The notes beneath the pieces were generated by a model. It did not search any database and had not been told where the DNA came from. It was given only the letters and a program-made list of their open reading frames with translations. A stretch of DNA of 64,000 bases, taken from positions 1 to 64,000 of the forward strand of contig NCSJ02000234.1 in the NCBI GenBank assembly GCA_002812745.2, given 5' to 3'. The first letter of the stretch is position 1, and every line of letters begins with the position of its first letter. Shown here piece by piece: positions 48,001 through 58,406 of this stretch. Position numbers and translations under genes: made by a program. The DNA comes from Scytalidium lignicola (lineage: Eukaryota; Ascomycota; Leotiomycetes).

Positions 48001-48414
48001 AAACACACTCAGAAAAAAGGGCTCGAGTCTCCATTCGCCAATTCCTTATCGTAAAACTTGTTCCAGCAACTCGAGCTCCAGGACAGGCAATGCTGCAAAT
48101 GCTTGACCGCTGGGAAATGTCAGGGCCGTCGCGACCTCTCACAGACCTTCCTTTGGGTCGAGCTTCGTACAACTCAGCTCAGCAGCAAAACACCCTCGTA
48201 TTCTTCTGATAAGGGAGCTGCTTGCTTCCATCGTGGAAGTTGCATAGATAAAGGCCGGCGAGTCAGCTTGTCCGCGCCCTGACAGCCTTCCCGTTTCTTC
48301 TCAGCATGACTTTTACATAGCCTCACCCTTCAGCCGCTCTTCAACGCCTCCCCCTCTTTCTCTATTTTCTTTTATAAAGCACAACCAGCGCAGCTGGTTC
48401 TCCTACGAAACAAT
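45051..48414. other. 3.4-kb divergent intergenic region (kynureninase / GDH2)
   Basis: The largest gene-free stretch in the window, between two catabolic genes pointing away from each other. It contains TACTGTACTGTACTGG-type words around 46115-46160 and 46375-46430. A CAACACA-rich segment (47565-47625) and a pyrimidine-rich, long leader-like region run up to the GDH2 start. Open frames up to about 170 codons exist on both strands and overlap one another; none shows a domain. A noncoding transcript or long upstream leader is possible. Confidence 0.45.
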
Positions 48415-51400
48415 ATGGCAAAACCATATCGTCTTGACACGACTAACATTATGACTTCGCCAACAGATATTGCAGCCATTGATTTGCTCGCCGAAATGGG
48501 CAGCCCTACTGACGCAGCGCCTACAATGGCCGCCAACCGGCTGGTTGATACCGTTGCCAGAACTCCCGGCCGATTGCCATCACCACAACCAGCTCATTTC
48601 AGTATCCCCAGAAATGGCAATGGTAATGGTCATCGAGTATTGCGTTCGGCCACAGTAGGCTATGTAGCCCCGGAGTTCAAGGGAAAGAAGCAGCAGATGG
48701 AATCAGGTAAGCTCTATATGCAAAATTCATAAACCAAAGTACCTCTGCTAACCAATGCGTTTACTCTTACAAGTGAAGGAAAAAATTATAGAAGCAGGAA
48801 TGATCCCAGAGAAGCTTGTTGATGAGCAAATCGACTGGTTCTATAGTGAACTTGGCATAGATGATGTCTACTTCCAGACAGAAAATGTAGCAGCCATCGT
48901 GAGCCACATCACATCATTATATGCTGCCAAAGTAGCGGCATATGTCCGGTCAGACAAGATGCAGGAGATCACTCTGGATATGGAAGACTCCGATCATGCA
49001 ATCTACATTGACACCAGCGTACCAGGTGTCAGTAATATGAGTGGTCCCCGCTACGAACACCGACTTGAGGACAAATATCTGGACACCACAGCCGGTGGAA
49101 ATAAGTGCTTCCGTGTCGAGACCTTCCGATCTCCAGGCAAGCTAACCGACGGCAAGCTGACGTCCAAGGCAACGATGCGTTGCTACTTTGTCTACCAATG
49201 TCTCTTCGTTGACTCCAGTCCCTCCCCTAACGAAACACGCCTGGAATATATTTCCGACCGCATGTTTTTGGCTAAGGCAACCCAAAACACCAAACAGGTT
49301 TACCAGGAGATTATCGAGCTGGCTGTTGAGCGAACTGGACCCGTAATTGAAGTCTTTGATATCGAAGGCTCCAAGGAGAAGAGATTGGTCGTGGCTTTCC
49401 GCCGTCGGACTGCTCTCGGCATGTTCACTGCTCTCAGTGATCTTTATCATTACTATGGTGTCACGAGTACCCGGAAGTACGTTGAACAGTTCAGCAACGG
49501 CATCACGGTCATGAGCTTGTATCTCAAGCCTGCTACCAATCTTGACGCCAAGAAGTTCCCACCATTGGATCAATCCATCTATCAGATCACTAAGGAGATC
49601 TCGCTGCTATACTGCATTCCTCAGAACAAGTTCCAGTGGTTGTTTGCCAGTGGCAAATTGAGCCTCCAAGAGACCATCTACGGTCACTGTGTTTGGGTCT
49701 TTGTGCAGCACTTCCTCAATCGTCTAGGTGAGCAATAAGAATTCTTTCCTATCACTGATGTTTAAATACTTACTCATTCCTTTAGGATCTGAATATGCCT
49801 CGTTGGTATCAGCACTTGATACATCAAAGAGTTTGCACGCGGAGATCCTGGCCCGGATTAAGCGTCGTCTACGTACGGAAACATTCACCGCTGATTATAT
49901 TCTCGAGCTCATCAGTGCTCATCCTGAGCTTGTTCGATCTCTGTATGCTGCTTTTGCCAGCATGCATATCACTGCTACACCAGGACTGGAGGATTCGACT
50001 ATACCACCCACTCCATCTGCCCGAGTCTTGTCTGATAATGAATTGAAAGAGTTGATTGCCAAGACGGCTACGAACGAGCATGAGCAGATGGTCATGACCG
50101 CCTTCCGTCTCTTCAACAATGCTGTGCTCAAGACGAACTTCTATACACCAACAAAGGTGGCTCTCAGCTTCCGTCTAAACCCTTCCTTCTTGCCTGAGAT
50201 CGAGTATCCGCAACCACTCTACGGAATGTTCCTAGTTATCAGTTCCGAAGCGCGAGGATTTCATCTTCGATTCCGAGATATTGCAAGAGGAGGTATCCGT
50301 ATTGTGAAATCCCGGAACCGGGAAGCCTACTCAATTAATGCCCGATCGATGTTCGATGAGAACTATGGGCTTGCTAACACGCAACAACGTAAGAACAAGG
50401 ATATTCCGGAAGGAGGCTCCAAGGGTGTTATTCTTCTTGATGTCCATCAGCAGGATAAGGGATCGGTAGCATTCGAGAAGTACATTGACAGTATCATGGA
50501 TCTTCTCCTCCCAGCAGATTCGCCAGGTATTAAGAATCCTATCGTGGATCTCTATGGCAAACCCGAAATCTTGTTTATGGGTCCGGATGAGAATACAGCT
50601 GACCTCGTGGATTGGGCCACCGAGCATGCTCGCAAGCGTGGTGCACCATGGTGGAAGTCATTCTTCACAGGAAAATCCCCTAAACTGGGAGGTATTCCTC
50701 ATGACGCCTATGGCATGACAACTCTATCTGTCAGGGAGTACGTTAAAGGTATCTACCGGAAGCTCAATCTTGACCCCAGCACTGTTCGCAAGATGCAGAC
50801 TGGCGGTCCAGATGGTGACTTGGGAAGTAACGAAATTCTTTTGAGCAATGAGAAGTACACTGCCGTGGTTGATGGTTCCGGTGTCCTCGTGGACCCTCAA
50901 GGGATCGATCGTGACGAACTTGTCCGCCTCGCTCGTAGACGAGTCATGATTTCCGAATTTGATGCCTCCAAGCTTTCAGAATCAGGCTATCGTGTTCTAG
51001 TTGATGAAAACAACGTCAAGCTACCATCTGGTGAAGTCGTTCTGAATGGTACCACTTTCCGCAATACCTTCCATCTCCGCGAGAGCGGTTTGGCGGATAT
51101 TTTCGTGCCTTGCGGTGGACGCCCCGAATCTATCGATCTCTCCAGTGTTAACAAACTCATTACGAACGGCAAATCCAGCATCCCGTACATTGTTGAAGGC
51201 GCCAACCTGTTCATCACCCAGGATGCGAAAATCCGTCTCGAGGCTGCCGGGTGTATCCTTTACAAGGATGCTAGCGCCAACAAGGGCGGTGTCACCTCCT
51301 CATCCCTTGAAGTCCTTGCAAGTCTCAGTTTTGACGATCAAGGTTTCGTGGAGAACATGTGCTGGAGTCGCGAGGGAAAAGCGCCTGAATTCTACAAGGC

Positions 51401-51927
51401 TTATGTGAAGGAGGTGCAAGAGACTATTAAGGAGAATGCTCGATTGGAATTCGAGGCTATCTGGAGGGAACACGAGACCACCGGTAAACCAAGAAGCACC
51501 CTGAGTGACACTCTGAGTGTGGCCATCACGAAGTTGGATGAGGAGCTTCAGAAGAGTGAGCTCTGGAACGATGAGCCATTGAGGCGATCAGTTCTAGGTG
51601 ATGCTCTGCCAAGTTTATTGTTGAAGAAGATCGGACTTGACACCATCATGGAAAGGGTAAGTTACAGGCTCCTTTAACTTTGAAATTCCGAGAAAGCTTT
51701 ACTAACTTGTGTAGGTTCCGGATAATTACTTGAGAGCTATCTTCGGCAGTTACCTTGCTAGTCGGTTTGTGTACGAATTCGGACCTTCACCTAGCCAGTT
51801 TGCGTTCTTTGGATTGTAAGTTTTACCTCTACACCTTATTTATCCATAAATCCAGCAAGAGAACCTCATACTAATGGTTTAATACAGTATGGAGAAGAGA
51901 AAGGCAGAGATCCAAGCCAGAGAATAA
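48415..51927 (+). CDS. GDH2: NAD-specific glutamate dehydrogenase (large, 115-kDa class)
   Basis: Catabolic enzyme converting glutamate to 2-oxoglutarate and ammonia. Five exons (48415-48706, 48774-49727, 49786-51656, 51715-51815, 51888-51927) give 1085 residues. The first 90 residues are a Ser/Pro-rich leader. A long regulatory region follows, then the catalytic part with FRLFNNAVLKTNFYTPTKVALSFRL, RFRDIARGGIRIVKSRN, NKDIPEGGSKGVILLD, the MGPDENTADLVDWATEHAR segment, HDAYGMTTLSVREYV, the NAD-binding TGGPDGDLGSNEI, and YIVEGANLFITQDA followed by YKDASANKGGVTSSSLEV. All catalytic blocks are intact. The last two introns are unusually close to the stop. A likely target of nitrogen-source control, but no site is identified. 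Confidence 0.96.
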
Positions 51928-52418
51928 AAATGCGAGTGATAATACGTTGGCTTTGACTGGGCCACCTGCCTTTTTGTGTCCTTTTTTTAAAATGGGTTCA
52001 GGATAGGGGTTACCAAAAAAAAGACCNAAAATTTTCGGGGCGTTCTTTATTTTCGTAATAGAAAGGACATTATGATCCATTACGTTGGGATTGATGCATT
52101 AATAGTTATGATGGTTCTTGCATGGCATGTTTCTAATTGGGACTTAGGTCCTGTTAAGGAAAAGGGGCCTTTTCGCGTAGACAAAAAATTCACATTTTCT
52201 GGGAATGCATATTGGCATATGGATTAGGACCATGCTGAATTTTGTGGTTTGTTTCTTATTCCATTAATAATTACGAATGTTGTTTTTGTTGTTGTATGAA
52301 CTACGCATATTTTATAGACATAGATAGGTGCGAACCCACAGACTTTCATCAGATATTAACTCTCCCCCATACTTGCTACTAGGGGATAACAATTGCTCAA
52401 ACACGACTCTTTCTTTCC
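51928..52418. other. Convergent 3' intergenic region
   Basis: AT-rich spacer between the GDH2 and dehydrogenase stop codons, with an N beside an A run at 52027. No gene visible. Confidence 0.6.
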
Positions 52419-53598
52419 CTACGCAGATCTCCCAAGAGCCCTCTCCCAAGTCGTCAATGTACTTTCCCAAACGATCTTCCCCGCATCACCAGCCCTCCAC
52501 TCAACATTTTCCTCTCCGCTGTCGGGGGCACTCTCATCCACTTCACCGAGCCTATACACTCCATTCCCCTTACCATCCCTGACGATGCTGCTCCGGGCAA
52601 CTTGCACCCCAGCCGGAAGCGGAACACTAAACCGGCCCTCTTTCGGTTCAGCTGGAGGGTACCTAGAGCTTGTAGCTATAAACAGGCCTCTCTCGCCCGC
52701 CTCGTCCGGCGTCGTGATAAAGAGATTCACGACGGGCAGTAAAACCCATTTCGCAAACATCGCGGGTAGGAACCATATTCCCGCAGCCGAATTGGTCAGG
52801 AATCTAGCAATGACACCCGTGTTGACGAGACCGGGGAATTTGTGGATGAATGCTATGGAGGGGTTTTCTCGGGCTAGTTCTTCTAGCGCGAGTGTCATCT
52901 GTGTAGTTGCTACGCCAGCAGCTTTGATGGCGTCGTAGTTGTGCCGAACTTCAAGATCTGTGGTGTCGAGGGGCTTTTCTTTGCCGGCGGCTAGGATGCT
53001 TATTACTCTTGCTGAGGGAGAGGCGTTTAGGAGCGGGAGGAGGTTGTAGATGAAGCGGAGTCGAGCGTAGTAGCGGAGGGCATGGAGAGTGTCTATCCCT
53101 TCTTGAGTTTCTATGAAGCGGGAAGAGAGTCGTTGGTTAGATAGTTTTAATTTTTTGATGATTTTGTAGAGATTGCTTTTTAAATTCAATGAAAGAAAGA
53201 ATGGGTATGGAAATAAACAAGAAATTCGGAGGAAACCAACCTTCTTTCGCTCCCATAGTGATGTACCCTGGGCTTACAAACAAAATATCTATCTTCTTTT
53301 CCTTTGACTTGATCTCATCGCACACCCTATCAACTTCCTTCATCAATGATACTTGGGCTTCTATGAAGTTGAATGTTCCCTTTGGGTTCAGGCTTCGAAG
53401 TTCATCTAATTGTTCTGCAGCGGCTGTCTCAGAGCGTCCGACTATGTATACGTTTGGAGCATTTGCAGTTTTCGCAAGCTGCTTCACAGTTGCTTGACCA
53501 ATTCCACTCGTTGCTCCTACAAAGACAGCCGTGAGGCCGCTGGGACTAGTAGACTTGAAGATAGCATTGGAACTGCGTATATCCTTGAGAGACACCAT
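52419..53598 (-). CDS. Short-chain dehydrogenase/reductase
   Basis: NAD(P)-dependent oxidoreductase of unknown substrate. Two exons (53598-53241, 53110-52419) joined across a 130-base intron give 349 residues. The cofactor motif is AVFVGATSGIGQATVKQLAK, a variant of the classical TGxxxGIG. VYIVGRSETAA suggests NADPH preference (Arg after the second strand). An NNAG-like strand is replaced by ILFVSPGYITM. The catalytic Ser lies in ARVISILAAG and the YxxxK pair is Y-D-A-I-K (HNYDAIKAAGVATTQ). The longer C-terminal part resembles fungal SDRs often placed near secondary-metabolite genes, but no such cluster is present here. Confidence 0.86.
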
Positions 53599-54277
53599 AG
53601 CTACTCTCTGATGTGACAGTAGTGTGATATTTTTTATATTCTCCAAGTGATTGGGTTCTCAAGCTGAGGTATAGAGGACGTCTTCTCAATTTAAAATAAA
53701 TACCGAGAAATTTGAGATAATAATGGTAAGAGATATATGGGGTGATATTGCTCGAATGACTCTACATTCAGTTATGATACTTGGGGTAACGGAGGACAAC
53801 AGCAGCTTAAATAGCTGTTCAAAAGGAACGATAAACGCCACATAGCTTCAATAAATTTAGATTATTGTTATCTTAATCAACTCCCATAAAACACTGCTTT
53901 GAAATACGCCTGCCCGAAGCAAGACGGCTATGGTTGTGCGGTGCTGTGCCCTTCGAATACATAACTAACTGCAAAGTAAATTGATTACTTGAGCAGTGAC
54001 GTCGGACAAGCTCGGACAAGCTCGGACTCCGCAGGAGTGCAGGGATTAGTCCGAGGTGGTAGCTGTGGAGAAAAGAAGCTAGACTACTTTGACAACTACA
54101 CAAGCGCTTTTAGACTGGTATGTTTTTGTACGTGCGTGTCCTATCAAAGGATGCCCGAAGTTTCTGATGTAATAATAATTCTATCTCCGATGAAGCTCCC
54201 CCCAACCGGCGCCCACCAACTTTGTACCTGAATTCTGTCCGGGCAACAAGTAAAAAATTATCTAAACCACACACTTA
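53599..54277. promoter_or_regulatory. Divergent promoter region (SDR / Isa2)
   Basis: About 680 bases between divergent start codons. It includes a 2.6-copy tandem of CGGACAAGCT at 54003-54028. Small open frames are unsupported. Confidence 0.45.
54003..54028. repeat. Tandem decamer CGGACAAGCT
   Basis: Two complete copies and a partial third of a 10-base unit, in the spacer between the dehydrogenase and Isa2 genes. Confidence 0.8.
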
Positions 54278-55136
54278 ATGGAGGGAATAGTGCCTCGCTC
54301 CATCTCCCGAAGCTGCTTGCGGGTCAGAAATGGCTACTCAACATCAGCAGCACGAGCATTTCTGCTTGTCTCGGCGCGAAGACAACTACACAGTCCCCCA
54401 ACACCAGTCCTCGACTTCCTAATACCAAACATTACGAGCAGGACGATAAATAATGGACGCCGAATAAATACGGTCTATTCAGTTCCCCAGTCGCGAGGAT
54501 TTGTCTCGTCCACTGTGAGAAGGACTAGTGCAATTGTTCATCCTAGGAAGGACGAGGATGGCAATGATATGACGGTGCAGATTACTCCGCGCGCATCTAA
54601 TGTACGCCTTCCCTCCATCCTGAAAACAACTTCTATCACGATAAAATTTCAGATGCTGATGTATCTTGCAGCGTCTCAGAGAAATCATGGTTAAGGATCA
54701 AAACCCAAACCTTGCACTCCGGATCCAGGTCGAAAGTGGCGGCTGCCACGGGTTCCAATACCTAATGTCCCTCACCACTCTCCCGCCTTTACAATCATCG
54801 TTTTCTCCCATAGGTAACGAGACGGTTGAAATACACGGCCAACCGGCTGTCCTAGACACTACATTATCACAAGCCAACCCATCTCCCCAACTCAGTGCGT
54901 CTAGCTCTGCGGGGGCTGAGAGTTCGGAGGGTAAGCTGGACGAGGACGATACTGTCTTTATAGCGGATGATGGGTCCGGGGCGAAGGTAGTGATGGATGG
55001 GCCAAGTTTGGAACTATTGAAGGGTAGTAAGGTAGACTATACTATGGAGCTGATTGGGAGCCAATTTAAGATTGTGGACAATCCGTTAGCGACGAGTAGC
55101 TGTGGATGTGGGACAAGCTTTGATATCAAGGCTTAA
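54278..55136 (+). CDS. ISA2: Iron-sulfur assembly protein Isa2
   Basis: A-type scaffold acting with Isa1 and Iba57 in mitochondrial [4Fe-4S] cluster formation. Two exons (54278-54601, 54672-55136) give 262 residues. Residues 1 to about 90 are Arg/Ser-rich, a mitochondrial presequence. The A-type domain begins at VQITPRASNRLREIM. It carries the first cysteine in VESGGCHGFQY and the CxC pair in SSCGCGTSFDIKA at the C terminus, so all three ligands are present. An inserted Ser/Ala/Glu-rich loop of about 45 residues lies between them, common in filamentous ascomycete Isa2. Confidence 0.94.
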
Positions 55137-55365
55137 AAAATTTATGAAGCTTATGTTAGTAAAGATACCTATGCATGACGGTGTGGTAGATTGTCATTAT
55201 GGGTTGTCATTACGAATATGGAAGCATCTGAACACCACTTATATAAAATTACAATAGTGGTGGCTTTGTAACATCATTCATTCTTTTGATGGCCTTACGC
55301 CGTGCATGCCAAATAATAGCTCAGGAAAACAGAAAAAGCCCCTTTCACGAAAATATACAGACATT

Positions 55366-56898
55366 CTAGTTCATCTGTCTGATCAGAGCGTTAATCTTAT
55401 CCTCACGGTTACCAACATCACCACCCTCAACATAATGCTTGAACTTTCTTGACCGGAATCCACCAGTTGGGTTGCTGAGCTTGAATGGCCATAAGAAGTT
55501 GGAAGCTTGCTTGAAGTTGGGGCCGACAGTGTAGATCTCATGGATCAGATCCTCCATGCAGACGATGCCATACTTGCCGAGGCTCTCCTCGATGATGGAG
55601 TTGTCGGTAAGAGGGATGCGTTGCTTCTCGACCTTGCCGTATCCTCGCTTGTAGATGAGCTCACGGACGGTCTTCAAATTGGGGTAACCGTAGGCAATCC
55701 ATGGCTCGACAACCTTGAGCATCTCAAGAGTAGCCTTAGTCATGCGGACGAAAACACCGTTGTTGATTTGGAGGAGACGGAGAAGTTGAAGAATCTTGCG
55801 GGGCTTTGGTGCAATCTTGTTGATACTGTTCTATATGTTAACACCAACATATAGCTGACTAGATCAATCATAAAACATACCCCTTGATACGGACAACGAA
55901 GACCAACTTCTCTTCAGCAGGGATATAGAAAGAGCCATCCTGCTTGGCCAAACGAGCGAGACGGATCTTCTCGCGCTCTTGGTCACGGTACTCCTTAACG
56001 TATTTCTCAGCACGCTTGAAGATGACACCGCGTTTCTCCTTTTGAATCTGCAGATATCAGGTCAGCTATAAAACTTACTAGAGCTTGAAGTACAGGTGAC
56101 ATGTCTAAAGACGATTTCAGACCCGAAAGATGGTTAATTAGCGACAACATCGACACCGAAATGCCTAGTCGCGGAAATTGGTGTTATGCATCATATATGT
56201 CCACCATGCCACCATGTACTGAGAACGAAACCCGTACGAACCTTTCTTTTCTTCTCGAGCTCTGTAGCACGCTCTTGCCTGGCCTTCTCCTGGCTCTTGC
56301 GCTTTTTCAGGAGGGTCTCAGGGACAAGGATCTGGTCCTTGGTGGGGACGCTCCTACTTGAATGTCAGTATTGTGTTCCGCATACATTTAATGTATGGAA
56401 TAGAGCGCCGAGTGTGAGAACTGCAGCAAAGGTGCTACATTCTCGCATAAGGTCGACTCGACGTAAATAGTTTTAATCGGAGAGAAAATCACGAGACATT
56501 GAGCTATTCCATTCCAGTTAAATGGAGATAACTCTGCTACATGACTTTTAATCTCAGCCGACAACACCTCAGAAACAATTCCGAGAAATATGCTCGCACA
56601 CGCCCAAATACTATCTGTAATCCAGCTGAGGGCAATGCGAAAACTTCAAGGTTGGTTGTGAGCAGCAATGGTTTTAGAAGAGAAGATTAGAAATCTTCAA
56701 CCTCAATACCCCGTACTAGATCTCTCGAAATGCAGATTTATAAGTCTGAATTGACGAGGGAGAAGCGCAGGACGGATCGAGCTGGTTGCCATTATTGTAG
56801 TCAAGCAAGATCTTCAATAATGGCACCTCAGCGAGAGAACACAATCGGATCATCCATCAAATATTGAAAAAAGATTGGGAGGCATACGTGGAAGACAT
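55366..56898 (-). CDS. RPL7: 60S ribosomal protein uL30 (L7)
   Basis: Large-subunit ribosomal protein. Four exons: 56898-56888 (11 bases), 56353-56242, 56047-55881 and 55825-55366; total 249 residues, family-normal. After [23 protein letters not shown] the protein shows [35 protein letters not shown], a [20 protein letters not shown] block, the [25 protein letters not shown] signature, and [19 protein letters not shown]. Introns are 534, 194 and 55 bases; the second carries a predicted C/D snoRNA. In the third intron, the upstream TAG would break the frame and the next CAG, five bases later, is used. The start codon is 220 bases from that of the divergent RCC1-like gene. Confidence 0.96.
56095..56205 (-). 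ncRNA. Predicted intronic C/D-box snoRNA (snR39/snR59/snR39B-like)
   Basis: Lies inside the second intron of the uL30 gene, same strand. Seen: a C-box-like ATGATGC at 56194-56188 (six of seven to RUGAUGA) and a perfect D box CTGA at 56120-56117, 78 bases end to end. Immediately before the D box is the 14-base ACCATCTTTCGGGT (56134-56121). It is exactly antisense to ACCCGAAAGATGGT, a stretch I recall from universally conserved 25S rRNA. The flanks form an external stem: 56205-56197 pairs with ATGTCACC at 56102-56095, with one bulged G. By the D-plus-five rule the target is the G of CCCGAAAG, near yeast 25S Gm805/Am807. In yeast, snR39 and snR59 are hosted by RPL7 introns, which supports the call. 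No strong internal C'/D' pair was assigned. Confidence 0.82.
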
Positions 56899-57118
56899 CG
56901 TAGCGGTTGTCGTGTCGGCTTTGTCGTTGAAAGTCGAAGTTCGAGGTCGGAGTTTTCGCAAATCCAAAAATTAGAATTGCACGGTGGAAGTAGGGCAAGC
57001 TAGCTCGCTAATACCAAAAGAGACTAGGGGACAAAGGAACTTGATATGGTCACGTGATATAACCCTTCACTTCACCACGGACCACCTCGATGTGAACATC
57101 ACTTTCAGAGATACCAAC
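56899..57118. promoter_or_regulatory. Divergent promoter region (uL30 / RCC1-like)
   Basis: 220 bases between the divergent start codons of uL30 and the RCC1-repeat gene. No ribosomal-protein promoter box that I can name is visible. A TCACGTGA palindrome (CACGTG E-box) lies at about 57050-57057. Confidence 0.5.
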
Positions 57119-58201
57119 ATGAGCGCCGTCTATGCCCTTGGCTCTAATGGATCGGGCCAACTTGGAGTTGGTCATAAGGAAGATATATCTGTACCTAAAC
57201 CAATTTGTTTCCAGGAACCTCTTACTGAACGTATCGCATCAGTAAGGGCAGGTGGTAATCATTCTCTCTTACTGTCGTCAAATGGCAAACTGTATTGGTC
57301 TGGAGACCCGAGCAGCGGGGCTTGTGGGCTCTCTCACAATACAGAGATACCGCAGTTTCAACTACTTTGTCCTTTTGCAGAAGAAGTAGACATTACTGGG
57401 CGCATCATCCACTTTGCTGCAACATGGGAAGCATCTATTATTGTGTTTCGGGAAGAGAGTTCGCAATTAAGTCGGGTTTATTCATTTGGTATGGGTAATA
57501 AAGGAGAGTTAGGCCTAGGAGAGCTTCTTTTCCGTACCTCAAAGGCCGAACTTATCAAAGACTTTCCACCAGTAGGGCTAGAGATAGTCGATCTGGCCGC
57601 ATCCATTAGCCATGTGATTGCTGTTTTGAGTAATGGCGACGTTTACGGATGGGGAAATGGGCGTAAGGGACAGCTTGGTGATGCCCATGATATTGTATAT
57701 TTTCCTCGCAAAATCAGCGGAATAAATTTCAAAGTTTCTCGAGCAGTGTGTGGCAGAGAGTTCACTTACTTGCTGAGCCATCCTGAGGACGGCCATCATT
57801 TAATCATTGGTTCCGACAAGTGGGGTATAAAAGGTTTAGCCCCACCTGATGTAAAACATTGGAAGGAAGTAGGTGCAGGTTGGGGAAGCATAGTTGTTTT
57901 GCTGAAAAATGGAAAGCTATTGTCATGGGGACGGGATGATCACGGAGAGCTTGCACCTCCTAACCTACCACCGGTGTCATGTGTTGCAGTCGGTAGTGAG
58001 CATGTTCTGGTTCTTACTACAGAAGGAGATGTTTTAACTTGGGGTTGGGGTGAACATGGCAATTGTGGACCGAACACGATCCAAGGCGATGTTAAAGGGA
58101 GATCAAATATGATTGCATCCTCTAAATATCTGCCACCGGGAAGTCACATATTCGGCATTGGAGCTGGATGTGCCACTAGCTGGATATTTATTAGTGGCTG
58201 A
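57119..58201 (+). CDS. RCC1-repeat protein, Ats1-like
   Basis: Single-exon, 360-residue seven-bladed-propeller-type protein. RCC1 repeats are plain: VYALGSNGSGQLGVGH at the start, then GGNHSLLLSSNGKLYWSG, VYSFGMGNKGELGLG, HVIAVLSNGDVYGWGNGRKG, SIVVLLKNGKLLSWGRDDHG and EHVLVLTTEGDVLTWGWGEHG. Small single-domain fungal proteins of this layout include yeast Ats1 (alpha-tubulin suppressor, linked to tRNA wobble modification and diphthamide synthesis); I infer that relation from size and architecture. I chose the Met directly before the first repeat. The frame opens 45 codons further upstream, but that part lies in the divergent promoter. Confidence 0.82.
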   Translation: MSAVYALGSNGSGQLGVGHKEDISVPKPICFQEPLTERIASVRAGGNHSLLLSSNGKLYWSGDPSSGACGLSHNTEIPQFQLLCPFAEEVDITGRIIHFAATWEASIIVFREESSQLSRVYSFGMGNKGELGLGELLFRTSKAELIKDFPPVGLEIVDLAASISHVIAVLSNGDVYGWGNGRKGQLGDAHDIVYFPRKISGINFKVSRAVCGREFTYLLSHPEDGHHLIIGSDKWGIKGLAPPDVKHWKEVGAGWGSIVVLLKNGKLLSWGRDDHGELAPPNLPPVSCVAVGSEHVLVLTTEGDVLTWGWGEHGNCGPNTIQGDVKGRSNMIASSKYLPPGSHIFGIGAGCATSWIFISG

Positions 58202-58406
58202 GAGCTATCCTCAATCCATTGACATCATCGACTTGGTTCCTATAACTCTTGACAGCAAATGGTGATGCTATGGAACAGTCCTGAGTAATTCTATATCTGA
58301 TCGTCTTTTTCGATATAGGCACACTTTCGAGCTGTAAGTTGATACTCGCTTTGGCTATACTACAATGTCGCTATTTACAACAGGGCTCAGCCTTTCCCCA
58401 AAGTTC

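Noticed and set aside
52419..54277. Short-chain dehydrogenase as part of a secondary-metabolite cluster
   Set aside because: Neighbours are glutamate dehydrogenase and Isa2; no synthase, transporter or cluster regulator is in range.
56354..56887. The 534-base first intron of uL30 as a second snoRNA host
   Set aside because: I searched by eye for TGATGA/CTGA pairs and rRNA antisense words and found none convincing. A covariance-model scan would settle it.
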